Source of the DNA: Mugil cephalus
Lineage: Eukaryota > Chordata > Actinopteri > Mugiliformes > Mugilidae
Direction: 5' to 3'
NCBI RefSeq assembly: GCF_022458985.1
Contig: NC_061772.1
Location: 11,894,001 to 11,958,000, forward strand
DNA length: 64,000 nucleotides
Shown here: piece after piece, positions 23,799 to 36,473 of the stretch
Layout of the letters: each line of letters opens with the position of its first letter
Position numbering within the stretch: the stretch's first letter is position 1
The notes under the pieces: model-generated
Databases searched by the model: none
What the model was told of the DNA's origin: nothing
The model's input: only the letters and a program-made list of their open reading frames with translations
Position numbers and translations under genes: made by a program

Positions 23799-24826
23799 CT
23801 GAAATAGAAGCAGGCGGAACAATTTCACAAATACATATTGTGCCATCATGTCACAGTTTATAAAGTAACACAAAACAAACTATAGTTCACTATTTTGTAA
23901 CAACTTAGAGATAGATGAACTGCACAATTGTTATAATAACCTGCATTAATCTACACTATGGGCAGGTGTAACAAATAAAGTAGACATTGAGCAAATAAAC
24001 TGATAATACACACATTACCACAGATTGAGTAATTTGTTTCCTGTCTAGCTCAATGTGAATGGAGAATGTGCTGTCTCAGATTTTTGCAAGTTTCCTATTA
24101 TTACTTTCGGGAAATACACTCATCACGTTGGCTATTCATAACTATGTGGTGACACTGCACTATTTTTTTTTTTTTATCTGACCACTTCGATAAAGCACAG
24201 AGACCTCTGTGTAAAACCACCAAACAGTGGCAGTGGCAACACTGACGTGCCGACAGTACTGAGATACTGAGACTAAACAAACGACAATGACATCGTCTGG
24301 GTTCTTATGGAAAAACAACCGAACCACGCAGGCAGATGCAAATACCAGCAAAGCATGCAAAACATCCACATGTGTTTGTGTGTTAGTGTTGAGATAACGC
24401 AGTGGCATAGGAGCTGTTCAACATTTGACATAGCCAGATGCTTCGGACAGCATCTTTATCTCACCAGACAGGCGACACGCCGATTCGCGTCAACAGAGCG
24501 ATGCTTATGTGAGACTGGAGATATTCTTCACAAATCACCACGTTCTCACTGAACAGCCGCCATGAGAGAAACTGGCCACACTAGTAAAGGTATAATTACG
24601 AGCCATTAACTAGGGGTAACTACCATCGATCTGTGTCGGGAGTCCACTCTACAATGGTAGCTGTAGAGGTCGTGATTGAAACAGCAGCGTCTCGCTAGCC
24701 TGACACCTGACATGTAGCCAGACCGGTTGGTAAATCTCGCTAACAACTAGCCGTTGAAATAAGCTAACGCGGTTAGCATGCTAGCATTACATGCAATGCC
24801 TTCGGAGTGACAGCTAATTAACATAC

Positions 24827-25050
24827 CTTAATATTCCAATTTTCTCACGTTGGCATCTCCTTCTTTATGCATTTTGACGCCTAGTTCGTGTTAAATTCCA
24901 GCCCCAAAGCGGCCGTAGTCAGCCCCGGTGGTTCTCCGCTTTAACAACGGGCTGTGACAGAGACCCCTGTAAGTAACGACGGAGCTTCCGGGGTTCGCTC
25001 CTCGGGTTCCTCCGTCGTTCTTCGTGTATATCCGGCAACAATGTTTGGCT
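24827..25050 (-). promoter_or_regulatory. zdhhc7: Probable first exon and core promoter of zdhhc7
   Basis: The interval is richer in G+C and CpG than its surroundings. On the minus strand it ends in a strong donor (TTAAG followed by GTATGT). It is the only CpG-rich block upstream of the coding start. Further downstream (24700-24790) there are several GCTAAC/GCTAGC words like those near the nip7 promoter. The exact start site is not readable. Confidence 0.45.
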
Positions 25051-25607
25051 AAACAGCCCCGCCCGGTGGTTAGTCACAGAATCGCATATCCAAAAGTGCG
25101 ATGACACCAATTCGCCAGTCGTGGGGGCTATTGGCTAAACGCAACAATTCTTGTAAAAAAAAATTAAGCACGATTAAGTTGTAGCTGTCAGATAATGTGA
25201 CTGTGGCTGTCTTATGGATGAACTGTTCGTATCTGTGGTACGTGAGCCCACATTTAAACTCCACAGCTATATTTCATTAAACACATATTGCCTTGCACCT
25301 TTAAATTACTGAACAGTAAAATATCTGCATCATTAGTTTCATCTGAACTGCAGCTGTAATACATCTGCAGACAATTTTCAAATGCACATCTTAGAGCTTA
25401 TAGTTTCAGTGTGTATTCTCTCCACTACAATGTTATTGTGTAATTCCTGCAACAAGCCCCAGAGACTAAACTCAAACCTGTATAAACCATATTTAGCATC
25501 GGACTTGGATTCACTTTATTTTACAGTCAAGCTCATGTGCATACTTTTTAAAATCAGTCTGCACTCAGACTGTTGCAGAAATGTAACCAGATCCAACACA
25601 TACAAAA

Positions 25608-25638
<31 letters not shown>

Positions 25639-28600
25639 CAATAATAATAATTAACCAAAAAAGGAATACTGATAATATCTAAAAAAAAAAAAAAGATCTC
25701 TCTCAAAATAAACCCAATGAATCATCTGAATGTTTCTACAGTGACTATGACTTCACAAAAATCCATTCATTATTAACTCAGCAGTATAGCGAACTGTCCC
25801 GCTAGCCACCGACACGAGCACGTGTCGCACTTCTGGTCCAGTCATTAACAACAGGTCACAACAGGTATTTCTGGTGAGCACATGGTCTGACCTGGTGAAA
25901 TATTTAGCTTGAACTGAACAGTCTCTTGTGGTCAGCTGGGGACAGATGCCCACTTGTAGCAGGATGTCCCCAGCAGGGAGCTATGGGAGACTTCCTGGCA
26001 ACAATCTCCGCTGTCACGTGTCTCCCAAGAGTAGATTATGAAGCCAAGACAAAGCAGCTTGGCCCGTCTCTGCCTTGTGTCTGCAGCTGCGCAGTGAAGG
26101 CTCAGGGCTTCTGCCCTCTCCTGTTCTGGTTCAGAGCCAATATCAGCTGTCTGTTTTAGGGGGAGGGAGAGAAAAAATACCCAGCAATCCTGTAAAGCAG
26201 CTTAAAGGCTGAATCTGGGGACTGAAGCCCTTTCCATTTCCAGAACTACTTCTCTCCCCATTATGGCTAAATGAGCATCTGACTGACTACAAAAGAAGCA
26301 CACACAGCAGCCGCGTGTAAACTGTGTGCTGCTGTATCCTGGTGAAGGTTCTTCCTATCTAATAGACATTCCCCCAAAACATCTCCCTTGGAACAGAAAA
26401 AGACATTAGAGAGAGTGAACAGGAAGCAAGGCACACAAGGTTATTTGATTTTAACTCTTGGTGTAATCAGGAGTCTTGTATCCGATTAAATAATGAATGC
26501 TAAGTGCTCATGTAACAAATAAAATCTCCCGCTGGAGGCCTTGGTTTCCCATGTGCATTATTATTTTGGCGCAGTCCCCGCCACCACCCTTTGTTGACAA
26601 GCTGGCTTTTGGAGCAAAATGAAGTGAAGCAAAGCTGAGTGGAGAATGGAGTGGTTTGGAGTGTGCGACGTGACTACAGCTTGTCCCGTTGTCGATGTAT
26701 GTGCATGTCTGCGTGTGTGCAGCAGGAATAAATAAAACAAAAGGAAGAAGAAGATGATGCGCTTTGCTCAAATCAGAGGGGGAAAGAGGAAGAAGATGAA
26801 TAATAAAAAAAAAAAGTTAAAGTTGGTTTGCTTTATTTTGGCCTCAGAAACCGGGTCAGTTGCTCTTGCTGGCGGTTTCCCTGTTTAAAGGACAAGTTAG
26901 CATAACCCTGAATATTAACACAGCAAACCACTCCGTTTGTGTACATTGTACTGTGAAATAGCCGCAATGTGAAAGCTAGAATAACATACTGAGCAATGAT
27001 TAGTGGTAAAAAAAAAAAAAAAAAAAGAGAAAGTTTGCAGTTTGCAAATACACACCTTTACATTCCTGCAGCAAGTCAGACGAGAATATCAACATTCAGG
27101 TCTACTCAAGAAATAAAGCAGCTTAGCTGACCACATAGAATGGGGACAGACATAGTCTGCTCACCATCATGTCACAAAAATGACTCCATGCAAATTGTCA
27201 AAACATCAAGTTCTTGTAACATAGATACAGGTGCCCTTTTTTTGTATAAATCATGTAATGGAATAAATCAAGTTTTCTGAATCCTAATCTTTGATACTTT
27301 TTTTTAATGTAACATTTAACTGCATTTAATTTTTCCACAAAGCCAGGTTAGCTGGTCTACTCCGGTTCCTGCTAACCACATACCAGGAGTATCATCCTGC
27401 TTGCTCTTGCAAGAAAGACACTGAGCATATTTCTGCAGGAATTGAAAAAGTCTCCATTAACTCTCCAGATTTCCCCGCTGTGAGATAAATTAAACGATTA
27501 TCTTTTTCATTTTAAACAGAGAAGCACCTCGAGAGAAACTGCTGTGATGTGATAGAAAAGGAGGAAAAGGTGTGTGATGAGCAAAGGATGTGACATGGTA
27601 GCATTAACAATAGAACAGGATTCAGGTAATCTTGGTAAAGCCATTAAATAAGAACACATGATGTCTGACTATTTTAAATTGAGATTGATCAATTCTTATA
27701 GTTAAATCAGACCACAGAATAAACCCTTATCAATAAGGATGACGTCTGATTTAGTTTTCTTTAATAAACATATATACACTTAATACATAATACTACATCG
27801 TACTTATAAATCTGTATTCATGCTGCAAACAATGGACTTGAGTTTATATGTCACATGACCTCGTGCCTTATATAGTCTACTTCTGCTAATGCATATTCTG
27901 CACATCTGACCTCGATGCGGTGACTGTACATCGCCATCTGTCAGTGCTGTGAACATCCAAGACAGCGGCGCTGAATGCTTTCAAATTCTCCTCCAGAAAC
28001 CCCAACGCAGCTGAGGAAGCCGTTGCCTAGACCTCTGGGGTTGTTTTGACCTCCACTCCACAGTGGCATGAAGGAGGACCCAGGCCAAAATGGAATGACC
28101 TCTGCCCTGGGACGGGCTTATCGCCGCTGCACCTACCTTCACCTCGCCCACGCAAATCCAACCCAGAAGCCTTTTAGAGGGGATTTTCTGAGAGGTGCAA
28201 TCTGTCGGCTGGAGCAGACACTGACCTTTTGCTCCCCAGGCCTTCCACTTGGCTCGTAATGTTTGCTTGCGATGTGCGTTCAGTAGCAAAATGCTTCCAC
28301 AATGAGTGTTAGAAATAAGCCACACACAAACAGCTCAGCAAGTCACTGCTACAGTATTCCTTTTGTTAACTGTACAAAGACCCTACTGCGTGCTGGAGCT
28401 GAATGTCTTTTGAAAGCCTGGTGAAGGACATCTTTTTAACGTACCCGTGGTTTGCTCCATTCACAGCGGCGTACTGTTTTCTGCCAAGAGGCTCAGGTAC
28501 AATGGTTTATGTCGACTCCTCAGAGAGCGGAGCAAACAGACGAGGCTGAGCAGACTAGGTGATTTTAATGTGTTTTCAGGAAGGCGACAGATAGAACCAG

Positions 28601-28900
28601 TGTTGCCAGACTGATTCAAAAGAGCAACGTGCAAAGCAAAGAGGATGCATCATATCCTGCTGTGCTTCTATTATTCCCCAAACATATCGCCTTTTTACGC
28701 CTATCAAACCTCCCCTGGGTTTTCTGAAGTTTACCTCAGCGTGATAAGATTAGCGCTAAGCCTCGACTCTGTGGACGCCATGGATCCTTGTGGCTCATCT
28801 CAGGTGGGCCTGGAAAGCGCACTGTGTACTACAGCACATTAGAGAGGCTTATTCTTCACTCTACTTAAAACACCCTACGCACACACAAGCAGATGTATAT
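25051..28900. other. Gene-free interval upstream of zdhhc7
   Basis: I see no exon with family similarity on either strand. Simple repeats: AAATA/AAT tract at 25608-25652, poly(A) runs near 25681 and 27008. The stretches 27960-28260 and 28360-28850 are of balanced composition and less repeat-like, but contain no convincing frame. Open frames here are short and lack motifs. Confidence 0.5.
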
Positions 28901-28902
28901 AT

Positions 28903-29814
28903 ACTGTACTGTGCACCTAGGCAGGTGTGAAAAAATGCTGTAAACTAGGAATGCTTTCAAAAGCATTAATAGTTTATTTTCATCAATTTCATCAACAATT
29001 GGACACAGTTTTTGAAGGAACTCAGTTGGCAAATTGTTCTAAACATCTTGAGAATTAACCACAGATCTTCTGTGGATGTAGGCTTCCTCAAGTCCTTCTG
29101 TCTCTTCATCTAATCCCAGACAAACTCCATGATGTTGAGATCAGCGCTCTGTGGGAGCCGTGCCATCACCTCCAGGACTGGCTGTATATCTGCCTGTATT
29201 TTTCAGCACTGATGACACCATTAATCCTGACCAAATCTCCAACTCCAGCTCCAAACCTGAAAGGAACCTCCACCATGCTTCACTGTTGCCTGCAGACACT
29301 CATTACTGTACACCTCTCCAGCCTTTCGTTGAACAAACTGCCTTCTGCCCAATATTTCAAGTTTTGACTCATCTGTTCCGAGCACCTGCTGCCATTTTTC
29401 TGTACCCCAGTTCCTGTTTCTGTGCATGAGTGTCTTGATCTTGTTTGTCAGAGGGATGGGTGTACCTGTACTGTACTGGTTTCTGCCAGTTCTGAGTTGA
29501 TAGCACTGCTGAACATCTTCTGATTTCAAAGGCAAATGAGCTTGGCCAGCTTGTCCTACTAGCACTGCTTCTACAATCCTACAAGATCCCTGACTTTGTG
29601 CAAGTGTACCTATAAGGATTGATGCTGGTTTGAAGGCAAAGGGTAGTAACACCAAATATAGATGTGACTTAGATTTTTCTTTTGTTCGCTCACTTTGCAT
29701 TTTGTAAATTGATAAAAAATAAACCATCATTATTTATTTCATTCATCATTCATCATCATTCTTAGGTTACAGCATTTTTTCCACACCTGCCTAAACCTTT
29801 TGCACAGTACTGCA
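28903..29814 (-). mobile_element. Decayed Tc1/mariner DNA transposon
   Basis: Inverted ends match. The left end begins TACTGTACTGTGCACCTAGG, then a CAGGTGTGAAAAAATGCTGT stretch. The right end, read in reverse, is GCAGTACTGTGCAAAAGG, then the same stretch with one extra A. TA dinucleotides flank both ends, the Tc1 target site. A minus-strand frame (29221-29730) keeps transposase motifs (HRNRNWGTEKWQQVLGTDES). The downstream part (29040-29220) reads SADLNIMEFVWD and then stops. The element is about 0.9 kb, short of the usual 1.2-1.6 kb. It lacks the DNA-binding N-terminus and carries stops, so it cannot move itself. Confidence 0.85.
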
Positions 29815-31765
29815 TATGTGTATATAATACCAGCCACTTTATCACTATTCCGCCTCAAGGCTCACTTTTTTTTCTCTCCGTGTCAGGGCCTTAAATAATT
29901 CAAAGGAAGTTTGCTTTTTGCTTTCTGATGAAGATCAATACCACTCTGATGCTTGTCTGTCAAGGCTATAGCCTGTAGCCTGTAGCCTAGCGTAACTTAG
30001 CCAGAAGAGCGGAACCAGGGAGAGGCAGCCTTTCTGATTGTGTGAAGCAGTAAATTAAAAAATTAAAATGTGTACCAGCAACTCTGTAATGCACTGATTA
30101 ATAAACCTTATGTTGGCCATTCCAAAAACTAGTGACCTAATGCATTAATGCTTATTGTACACTAAACTGAGTGAATTTTCAAAGAATCTAGTTTTGAGGA
30201 ACAGTTTTATAGAGAATAGCTTGTAGGCCCAGTTATAACAGCAGTGGATCTTGAGTTAAGACAGCAATACCAATAAAACAGCAATTATACGTTTAGTCAG
30301 ACCATAATGTCCTCAACCTCATAGTCAACACTCAAACTGGTCTTGATAAAGACAAACAAACAACTCACACACAGTACACATCCCACCTTTGCTGAGTGCT
30401 GCATCACATTTGCCACAATCGATACAAAGTTTTTATCAGGGCTTTTAAGGTTAGCTTAGCTTTTCCTTTTCATAGAGAGTCAAGAGAGTGTATATATATG
30501 TGTGTGTTTTCAGAAGTGATGAATATATATGTGTGTCTGTGTGCAGTCGACGTGCACAGGTCTGGGTCTAGGTAGAGCTCCTCCTCGGTCCAGACCTTCG
30601 TGGAGTTGAGCCGTGACTCACAGTTCCCCCACGCTGCAGCACAGTGTGTAAGAGACCACATAGTGGCTAAGGTCCATCAATAATTCAAAAAGAATAGGCT
30701 TCCTCTCTCTGGTTCTCCCTCTCTCTGGTTTCTAGCCGGCTGAATCTTCCCTAATACTTCCACAAACAGCTCCCAATCTCCACTCTAGCCTCATCCGCCT
30801 GCACCTACGCTGACCCCGCCGCCACCAACCACTTAAAATGAGCACTTCCAAATCTAAATCTGAGGCCGAGGGATCTTTGGCCTTAGGGGGATATTTCTTC
30901 TAAATGGGTAACAAGACATCAAGCTTTTCGTGATGATCTAAGATTAGAGCTACACACGCTGCTAATCCCATTGAGGACATTTTATCTGTGATGTGGGTAC
31001 TGCTGGGCTGTCAAAGTTAGAGGTGAGAAATGAGCTGTGTTTCAGTGGATTTCACGAGATGATAGTTTGACAACATGGTAGCTCAGAGGTTAGTGGTTAC
31101 TACCCACTAACTTACAGCACCTCGACTGGGGCTTCCCTCTTTTTTCTTTTCTCAGAATCTGACTCTGTCCTTTGCTTACTTTATTGGAACCAAATCAACA
31201 TTATTTTGTTCATATGTTTAGCAGCAGCACAGCGTTACAGAGACTGCAGCGTAACTTGTCAGTGCCGAAGCTTTTTACTGGGATTATCAAGAGGGCTGGG
31301 GGAGGTTATTAAAGAGACTCCTAATGTGTTTGCTCAGAGCATTACTCTGCTTTGACTGAAAGCATCTTCATGTCTGTCCCCTTTCGACCTTTATCTCACA
31401 TGGTGGCTCCATTTCCTGCCTAAAACCATTGATTCCATATGATCGAAAATGCAGCGGAAACACGCGACATGCCTCCATTAAAAGATACATTAGAGGGCAT
31501 TACACCGCTAATCCTAGGACCTTTAGGAACCTGCTTATCTGGATTACAGAGTTTGTATCATTTTATGGCATCAGTTCTTCTCCCATTTTCTGGAAAAAGT
31601 ATTTTGATGCAGTTTGCATCCACAGGGTTGAAGGCTACTCATGAGCAGGGACTCTGAATGTCAACAGAAACATGATTCCTCCCAAAGAGGCACAGTTTTA
31701 AAATGTGATTGAGCGTTGGCATATCCATCATGACCCAGTCTTTGACCATCAAAGACCTGACGTAG
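29815..31765. other. Gene-free interval with a possible conserved non-coding block
   Basis: No gene is recognised. A short tandem of TAGCCTGTAGCC occurs near 29968-29990. A TATATG/TGTG run lies at 30488-30540. The part 31425-31650 lacks simple repeats and has an even composition, and is a candidate conserved element. Its overlapping open frames (71-72 codons) have no motif. Confidence 0.4.
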
Positions 31766-31769
31766 CCCC

Positions 31770-31985
31770 CACCATCTAATGCTCCATGCACTACATTTGC
31801 ACTACATTTTTTCTTTATTGCACATTTCTTTTCTTTTATTGCACTATTTTTTTCATATATATTTATATATATTTTATATATATTTCATATTTTTATATTC
31901 TTTATGTATGTATGCTCCTGGTCTCGTGAAACTAATTTCCTTTATATATGCAACATATAAATGAGAATAAAGAACCTTGAACCTC
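31770..31985 (+). mobile_element. LINE-like 3' tail
   Basis: This A/T-rich 3' UTR with repeated TTTATTGCAC words ends in AATGAGAATAAAGAACCTTGAACC. That ending is typical of 5'-truncated teleost L2/Rex-type LINE copies. No reverse-transcriptase residues remain. Confidence 0.5.
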
Positions 31986-34900
31986 AAACGTACAGCATCT
32001 GGTCCTCTGGTGTCAAAACAACAGCTTTAAATGAATGAAGTATTTACAAGCTATTTGCAAAATATCTTCCCTGAAATATTCACATCGTTCTGGGTGACAT
32101 GAAAGGAACACAATGTAGACATCTGTTTTTAAAGTGTTGAGTGTTCCTGGAGGTCTCACTAACTGGATGAAAGTGGAAATACACAGAGCCAAATGACCAT
32201 TCACTTAAACTGAAAGGAAATAGGCTGTTGGACAGGCAGGTGACCAGGACCCCAGCACTCACTCCGACAGAGCTGCAAATGTCCTCTTCATAGCTGTGAG
32301 ACACAACTAGACAACTACACACATGAACTAACAAGCCACATGACAGCCAGGAATGCCAATTAAAAGACACGAGGGGAAACCATGCTTGGGTGAACGGTTC
32401 ATCTTTTAGCACAGCAATGACCTGAAGTGTGCAGGTCAAATCCCAGAACAACAGAACAAAACCAGAGAACACATGTGGAGAGACACCTCTCATGCAGTGA
32501 AGAACGTGATAAACAAAACAAAACAAACAAACAAACAAACAAAACTACCAAGAAGTAACTTACCCAAGAGAGCCTATGAATGAAAATTTTTATTTTTTTC
32601 ATTATTATTATTATTATATATGTTTGGTCGTCGATTGTAACCTGATGAGGGCAAATGGCAAGTTTGTGCATTTGAAAATTAAATCTACAACACAATACAG
32701 CATGCAAAAATGACAGGGTCTAAATGTGTTCTGATGCTACTGGAAATAATATGTAATGTGCAATGCAATGTTTAGATTTTCATCCATCCAACAACACCTT
32801 CCAGAAAGCCCTGACTGACCCATATTCACTCTTGTGAGAGGGAAGACACTGAAGCAGATTACATCCACATATCCACATAAGCAGATTTCTGGAACAACCA
32901 CTACAAGCAGAGCTAGAAACTTCATTACAAGAACAATGGTGGGGATGCTGAGTTGTTTATAGTTGTTTTTTTGTTTATTTTGCTTACTGCATTTTGTATG
33001 ACTATAACTGGGGAATAAAAACACTAATTTTGGACAGCATTTTCATTTTGGTGAACTATACTAATTTTTTAAAGAAAAAAACTATAATTAGTTAAATCTT
33101 TATTTCGCACAAAGGTGGTTGGTTGATCGTGATACAATAGCATTTTAACAATTACACCAAAATGATGCTAACTTGCTTTATAATGGCAATCATTTTAGGA
33201 TTATTATTACGGGTTTGGTTTTGCTGCTCTTGGCTCTTGCTTACTCATAAAATCCAGCTACTAGCGATCACCGATTTTCCATTTGTTTAGACACAAAAAA
33301 GAAGAAAAAGAAAACGGAGACTTCCGAGGAGTCAATGTAGAGGCAACATTCACATCTTGAGCGTCGCTTGTTGTGTGCATAACAGCGAACCGCGGTAGAC
33401 TCTGCACAGGAAATCAGAAATTGAGTTTTCCATGATGTGTTCACTCTGAGAGCAATCAGACCGCAGCATCTCTGACTCATCCTGACACTTGAACCAAACA
33501 GACCAGCTTATCAGAAATCCTATTATAGGATGGACAGACAGACAGACAGACAGACACCACAGGCAATTTTACACTCCTGAAACTCTGCCTCTCTACTGTC
33601 AACAGTTCAAGTTGTTTTCTAGAGGCCGCGGGGCTCGTTTTCCAGATTTTTGCCACATTTAAACTGAAACTGTGGTTCGCTTAAAAATAATTCAGTTATC
33701 TCTGGGGAGAATGTGGCCAAGTTGTACCTTCAGTCATTGTCTTATTGAGGTTAAATAAAAGAATCTGATCATTAGTGTTGATCTTGTGGGAGTTTGTGAA
33801 GGGTATTTAAGTTGAGTCACGCATTTTGACAGAGTAAAATCTCAGTGTTTGTATGTGTTCTATCACCTTGCAGGACCAGTGTACCGTAGACTGTGGTGGC
33901 GTAATTGGACAAAGACAGCTAAGGTAAAGTGTGCACAAGGTTGTCATGTCAGCCGGTGTGGTAGTGTTGGTCCCTATCAACCTCATCAAGCTGTTCCAAT
34001 AAATATTTGGGGGTGAGACATCACTCAGACACTTCATACCACAAATGACTGTTGTTGCAATAAATCCAGGGAATGAATAGTGACAGCTGAACCGTTAACT
34101 CTGAATGCACCGTGGCAGACGATGGTGAGGGATTTCTGACAGTAATTGAATACCTTGTGGAAAAATAACTGTGGAGCTCTTGAGAAGAGGTGAAGGGTTG
34201 CCATGGAAACGTATTCATCAAAGGGAAGAAAATCCATTCGCCAAGAGCATCTGACTCAACCACGTGTTTGCCGTTAGTCAGACATCACTGGTTTGGCCAT
34301 CATGAGTTAAAATATATGCGCAAGGGTATTTCTTTCCTCAAACTAGGAGTAAATGGAATAGCAATCCCCACACCACAGACATCTATGTCACTTTATGTAA
34401 AGCAAACACTGAATCTCTGCCTCAGCTCCTCGGGCATCCTTTTCAGTCCATTAACGTCACACTGTAGTCACTGGATCATTAGGCCCCATCCGCTTCAATA
34501 ATGCAAAAAAAGCAAACCAGGCAAACACCACTCAGCCTCATCTGCCTCTTAACACAGCAGGAGACAACTAGGCAAACATCACATCATCCTCCAATTCCGT
34601 GTGCAACGCCTGGCATTGAAATGTGGCCTTAAACGGTTTCGCAAGCAGTAGTTATTACAACCCACAAATGATCCACTGTCACCACACCAATAAAATCGAA
34701 TTTGAAAAGTGAAGTGAAAAGCTGACAATCGCATGAACCCAGTGGTCCTGTCATTCATCAGCCACCGCTTCACGGAGCTGACAATGCGCAGAGGATCCCG
34801 ATGACAAGTAGCACATCGATTAAGGCTTCGTGATTTGACATCCCCGCTGATAGACATCGCAGCTCTGCCCACGTTACGGACAGAGCAGCCAATGACGGGA

Positions 34901-35060
34901 TGCATTTAAACCAGACGCCCGTGGGCTCGGACCAATGGGAGCGCTGCTGCTTTGTTTTCCTGCCTACGTCTGCGCCCGTCCCTGTGACTGTGGCTTCTGT
35001 TTTGTGCGCACATGTGACCACAGAAGGCGCTTACTGGTATTTAAAACATCATCGATCGGG
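31986..35060. other. Gene-free interval upstream of rgs9bp
   Basis: No exon is recognised on either strand. Microsatellites: (AAAC)n at 32519-32543, ATT run at 32602-32618, (GACA)n at about 33533-33556. A palindromic X-box motif is at 34197-34210 (separate entry). The last 300 bases become G+C-richer toward the rgs9bp promoter. Confidence 0.5.
34197..34210. promoter_or_regulatory. RFX X-box motif GTTGCCATGGAAAC
   Basis: The 14-mer is one base away from the palindromic RFX consensus GTTGCCATGGCAAC. It lies 0.9 kb upstream of the rgs9bp TATA-like box. The same 14-mer recurs at 39889-39902. Function is inferred from motif knowledge only. Confidence 0.5.
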
Positions 35061-35077
35061 TGCTGAAGTGGACAGCT

Positions 35078-35095
35078 CCCCGCCCAGATAAATAG
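35078..35095 (+). promoter_or_regulatory. rgs9bp: GC box and TATA-like element of rgs9bp
   Basis: CCCCGCCC at 35078-35085 is followed directly by ATAAATAG at 35088-35095, the only such pairing upstream of the gene. It places transcription start near 35120, with about 600 bases of leader. The nearest X-box lies about 0.9 kb upstream. Confidence 0.5.
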
Positions 35096-35119
35096 CCCCA
35101 AAGCAAAACATAATGGCTC

Positions 35120-35325
35120 GCCGGCTTTCCCATTGTCAAGACGACTCTGAAGCCCTTGCTCTTTTTTAGCACTCAGTGAGGATCTCCGTTTCCCTCAGCC
35201 GCGCGTCATCTTTGAACATTGACGGACTCCTTTTAAGCCACCGGAGAGAAAGCCTCGGTGTTCTCCGCGCAGTTAGGCGGATGTTGTAACACATGTAGCT
35301 GAACCTAGATCACGATCTCTCTCTC

Positions 35326-35356
<31 letters not shown>

Positions 35357-35732
35357 CTTTTTTTTTAAACAAAGGAGGTTAGATTGTTTCAGATTTATTC
35401 GCATCAGTGCTGCCGGAGAGAAGCTCCGGGGCCGTTTGATCTCCTGAGGGGAAGCGCACAGGTAACCTAAAGCCATTTAGGCTGTGGACGCATTAATGTC
35501 TAAGCCGCTCTCTGTGCCTGCTTGCACACAGGAAGGAGCATGGATAGAGAGGAATTGTCTCTGACTAGTGCGCTGAGTGGATTTGCAGAGCGAGGGGTGA
35601 GCTCCTGTGGAAACTAAACTGAGGACAGTGGCTAAACGCGCCATCTCCAAAAGCTCGCCATTTCTCTCCAAGCTTCTGCTGTGAATTATTTCTTATTTTC
35701 TGACGTGGATGCAGATTCTCTTTTAGTCAGCC
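35120..35732 (+). other. rgs9bp: rgs9bp 5' UTR, possibly with an intron
   Basis: The leader contains a TTTTC-type pyrimidine tract at 35311-35367. A donor-like CACAG/GTAACC lies at 35461/35462. Acceptor-like TGGATGCAG (ends 35714) and TCTTTTAG (ends 35726) lie just before the ATG. A spliced leader is therefore possible. The coding region itself has no intron. Confidence 0.4.
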
Positions 35733-36473
35733 ATGGGGAAAGAGGAGTGCAAAACTATGCTGGACGCTTTGAACAAAGTGACCGCCTGCTACAGGCATTT
35801 GGTCATCGCCCTGGGAAGCACTTCGGATTCACAGAACCTGCGAGAGGAGCTGAAGAGGACCCGCAAAAAGGCCCAGGAGCTGGCCGTGGCCAACAGGACT
35901 AAACTGACCACCCTGCTCAAAGACAAGACCATCAGTAAAGAAGACCGGGCCGAGTACGAGCGCCTATGGGTGCTGTTCTCGAGCAGCATGGAGGTCCTGG
36001 AGGTGGACATGAAAAGGTCCCTGGAAATAGGGCAGGATTTCCCCCTCAAGGTTCCGACAAGACACCTCATCCAGACAGGGATGACAGGGAGCACCACCGC
36101 GGTGGCTGCCCGGGCCATGAGCGTGCAGAACATGAAGTATGAGGCCGACAGCAACATCGACACGGCGGACCTCCGAGACCTGCAGTCCGAGATCTCCCAG
36201 GTGAGCAACATGATGGAGGAGATGGAGATGAAGGTGCAGGTGGCGCCGTGGGCCGTCGAGGCGAAGCAGGAGGCAGGCGCCGAGCTCAAGTCCAACATGA
36301 GTGTGGGGAATTCCTCCGTGGGTGTCATCTCCATCTGCGAAGAGGAGCCCAAAGAAGAGGAAGGTGGAGGAACCAGGGAGACTGGTTTCGCGTCCATCTG
36401 CGCCGTGGCTGGATTCTTTGTCATCGTTACAGTCGCGGTGGTTCTCGGATATTTGGTCGTCAATATGTCCTGA
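35733..36473 (+). CDS. rgs9bp: RGS9BP (R9AP), membrane anchor of RGS9
   Basis: A single exon encodes 246 residues, close to the mammalian length. The start ATG has a strong context (CAGCCATGG). The N-terminal half is a syntaxin-like helical bundle: [40 protein letters not shown] and [21 protein letters not shown] conserved block [15 protein letters not shown] with [14 protein letters not shown] follows. A tail-anchor TM segment lies at about 222-243 ([20 protein letters not shown]). R9AP holds the RGS9-Gbeta5 GTPase-activating complex on photoreceptor disc membranes and speeds recovery of the light response. An intronless ORF is usual for this gene. The acidic [11 protein letters not shown] stretch just before the anchor seems longer than in mammals. 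The downstream neighbours nudt19 and slc7a9 match the vertebrate block. Confidence 0.97.
   Translation: MGKEECKTMLDALNKVTACYRHLVIALGSTSDSQNLREELKRTRKKAQELAVANRTKLTTLLKDKTISKEDRAEYERLWVLFSSSMEVLEVDMKRSLEIGQDFPLKVPTRHLIQTGMTGSTTAVAARAMSVQNMKYEADSNIDTADLRDLQSEISQVSNMMEEMEMKVQVAPWAVEAKQEAGAELKSNMSVGNSSVGVISICEEEPKEEEGGGTRETGFASICAVAGFFVIVTVAVVLGYLVVNMS

Noticed and set aside
28645-29429. Plus-strand open frames at 28645 and 29151
   Set aside because: The second is the antisense of a Tc1 transposase remnant. The first has no motif or splice support.
30541-30661. Minus-strand frame with coding-like text (KVWTEEELYLDPDLC)
   Set aside because: No splice sites or family match were recognised, and it runs into a TATATG repeat.
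32080-32560. Possible decayed transposase (HSNDLKCAG resembles QHDNDPKHT)
   Set aside because: The similarity is very short, there are no flanking inverted repeats and no second motif at the right distance.
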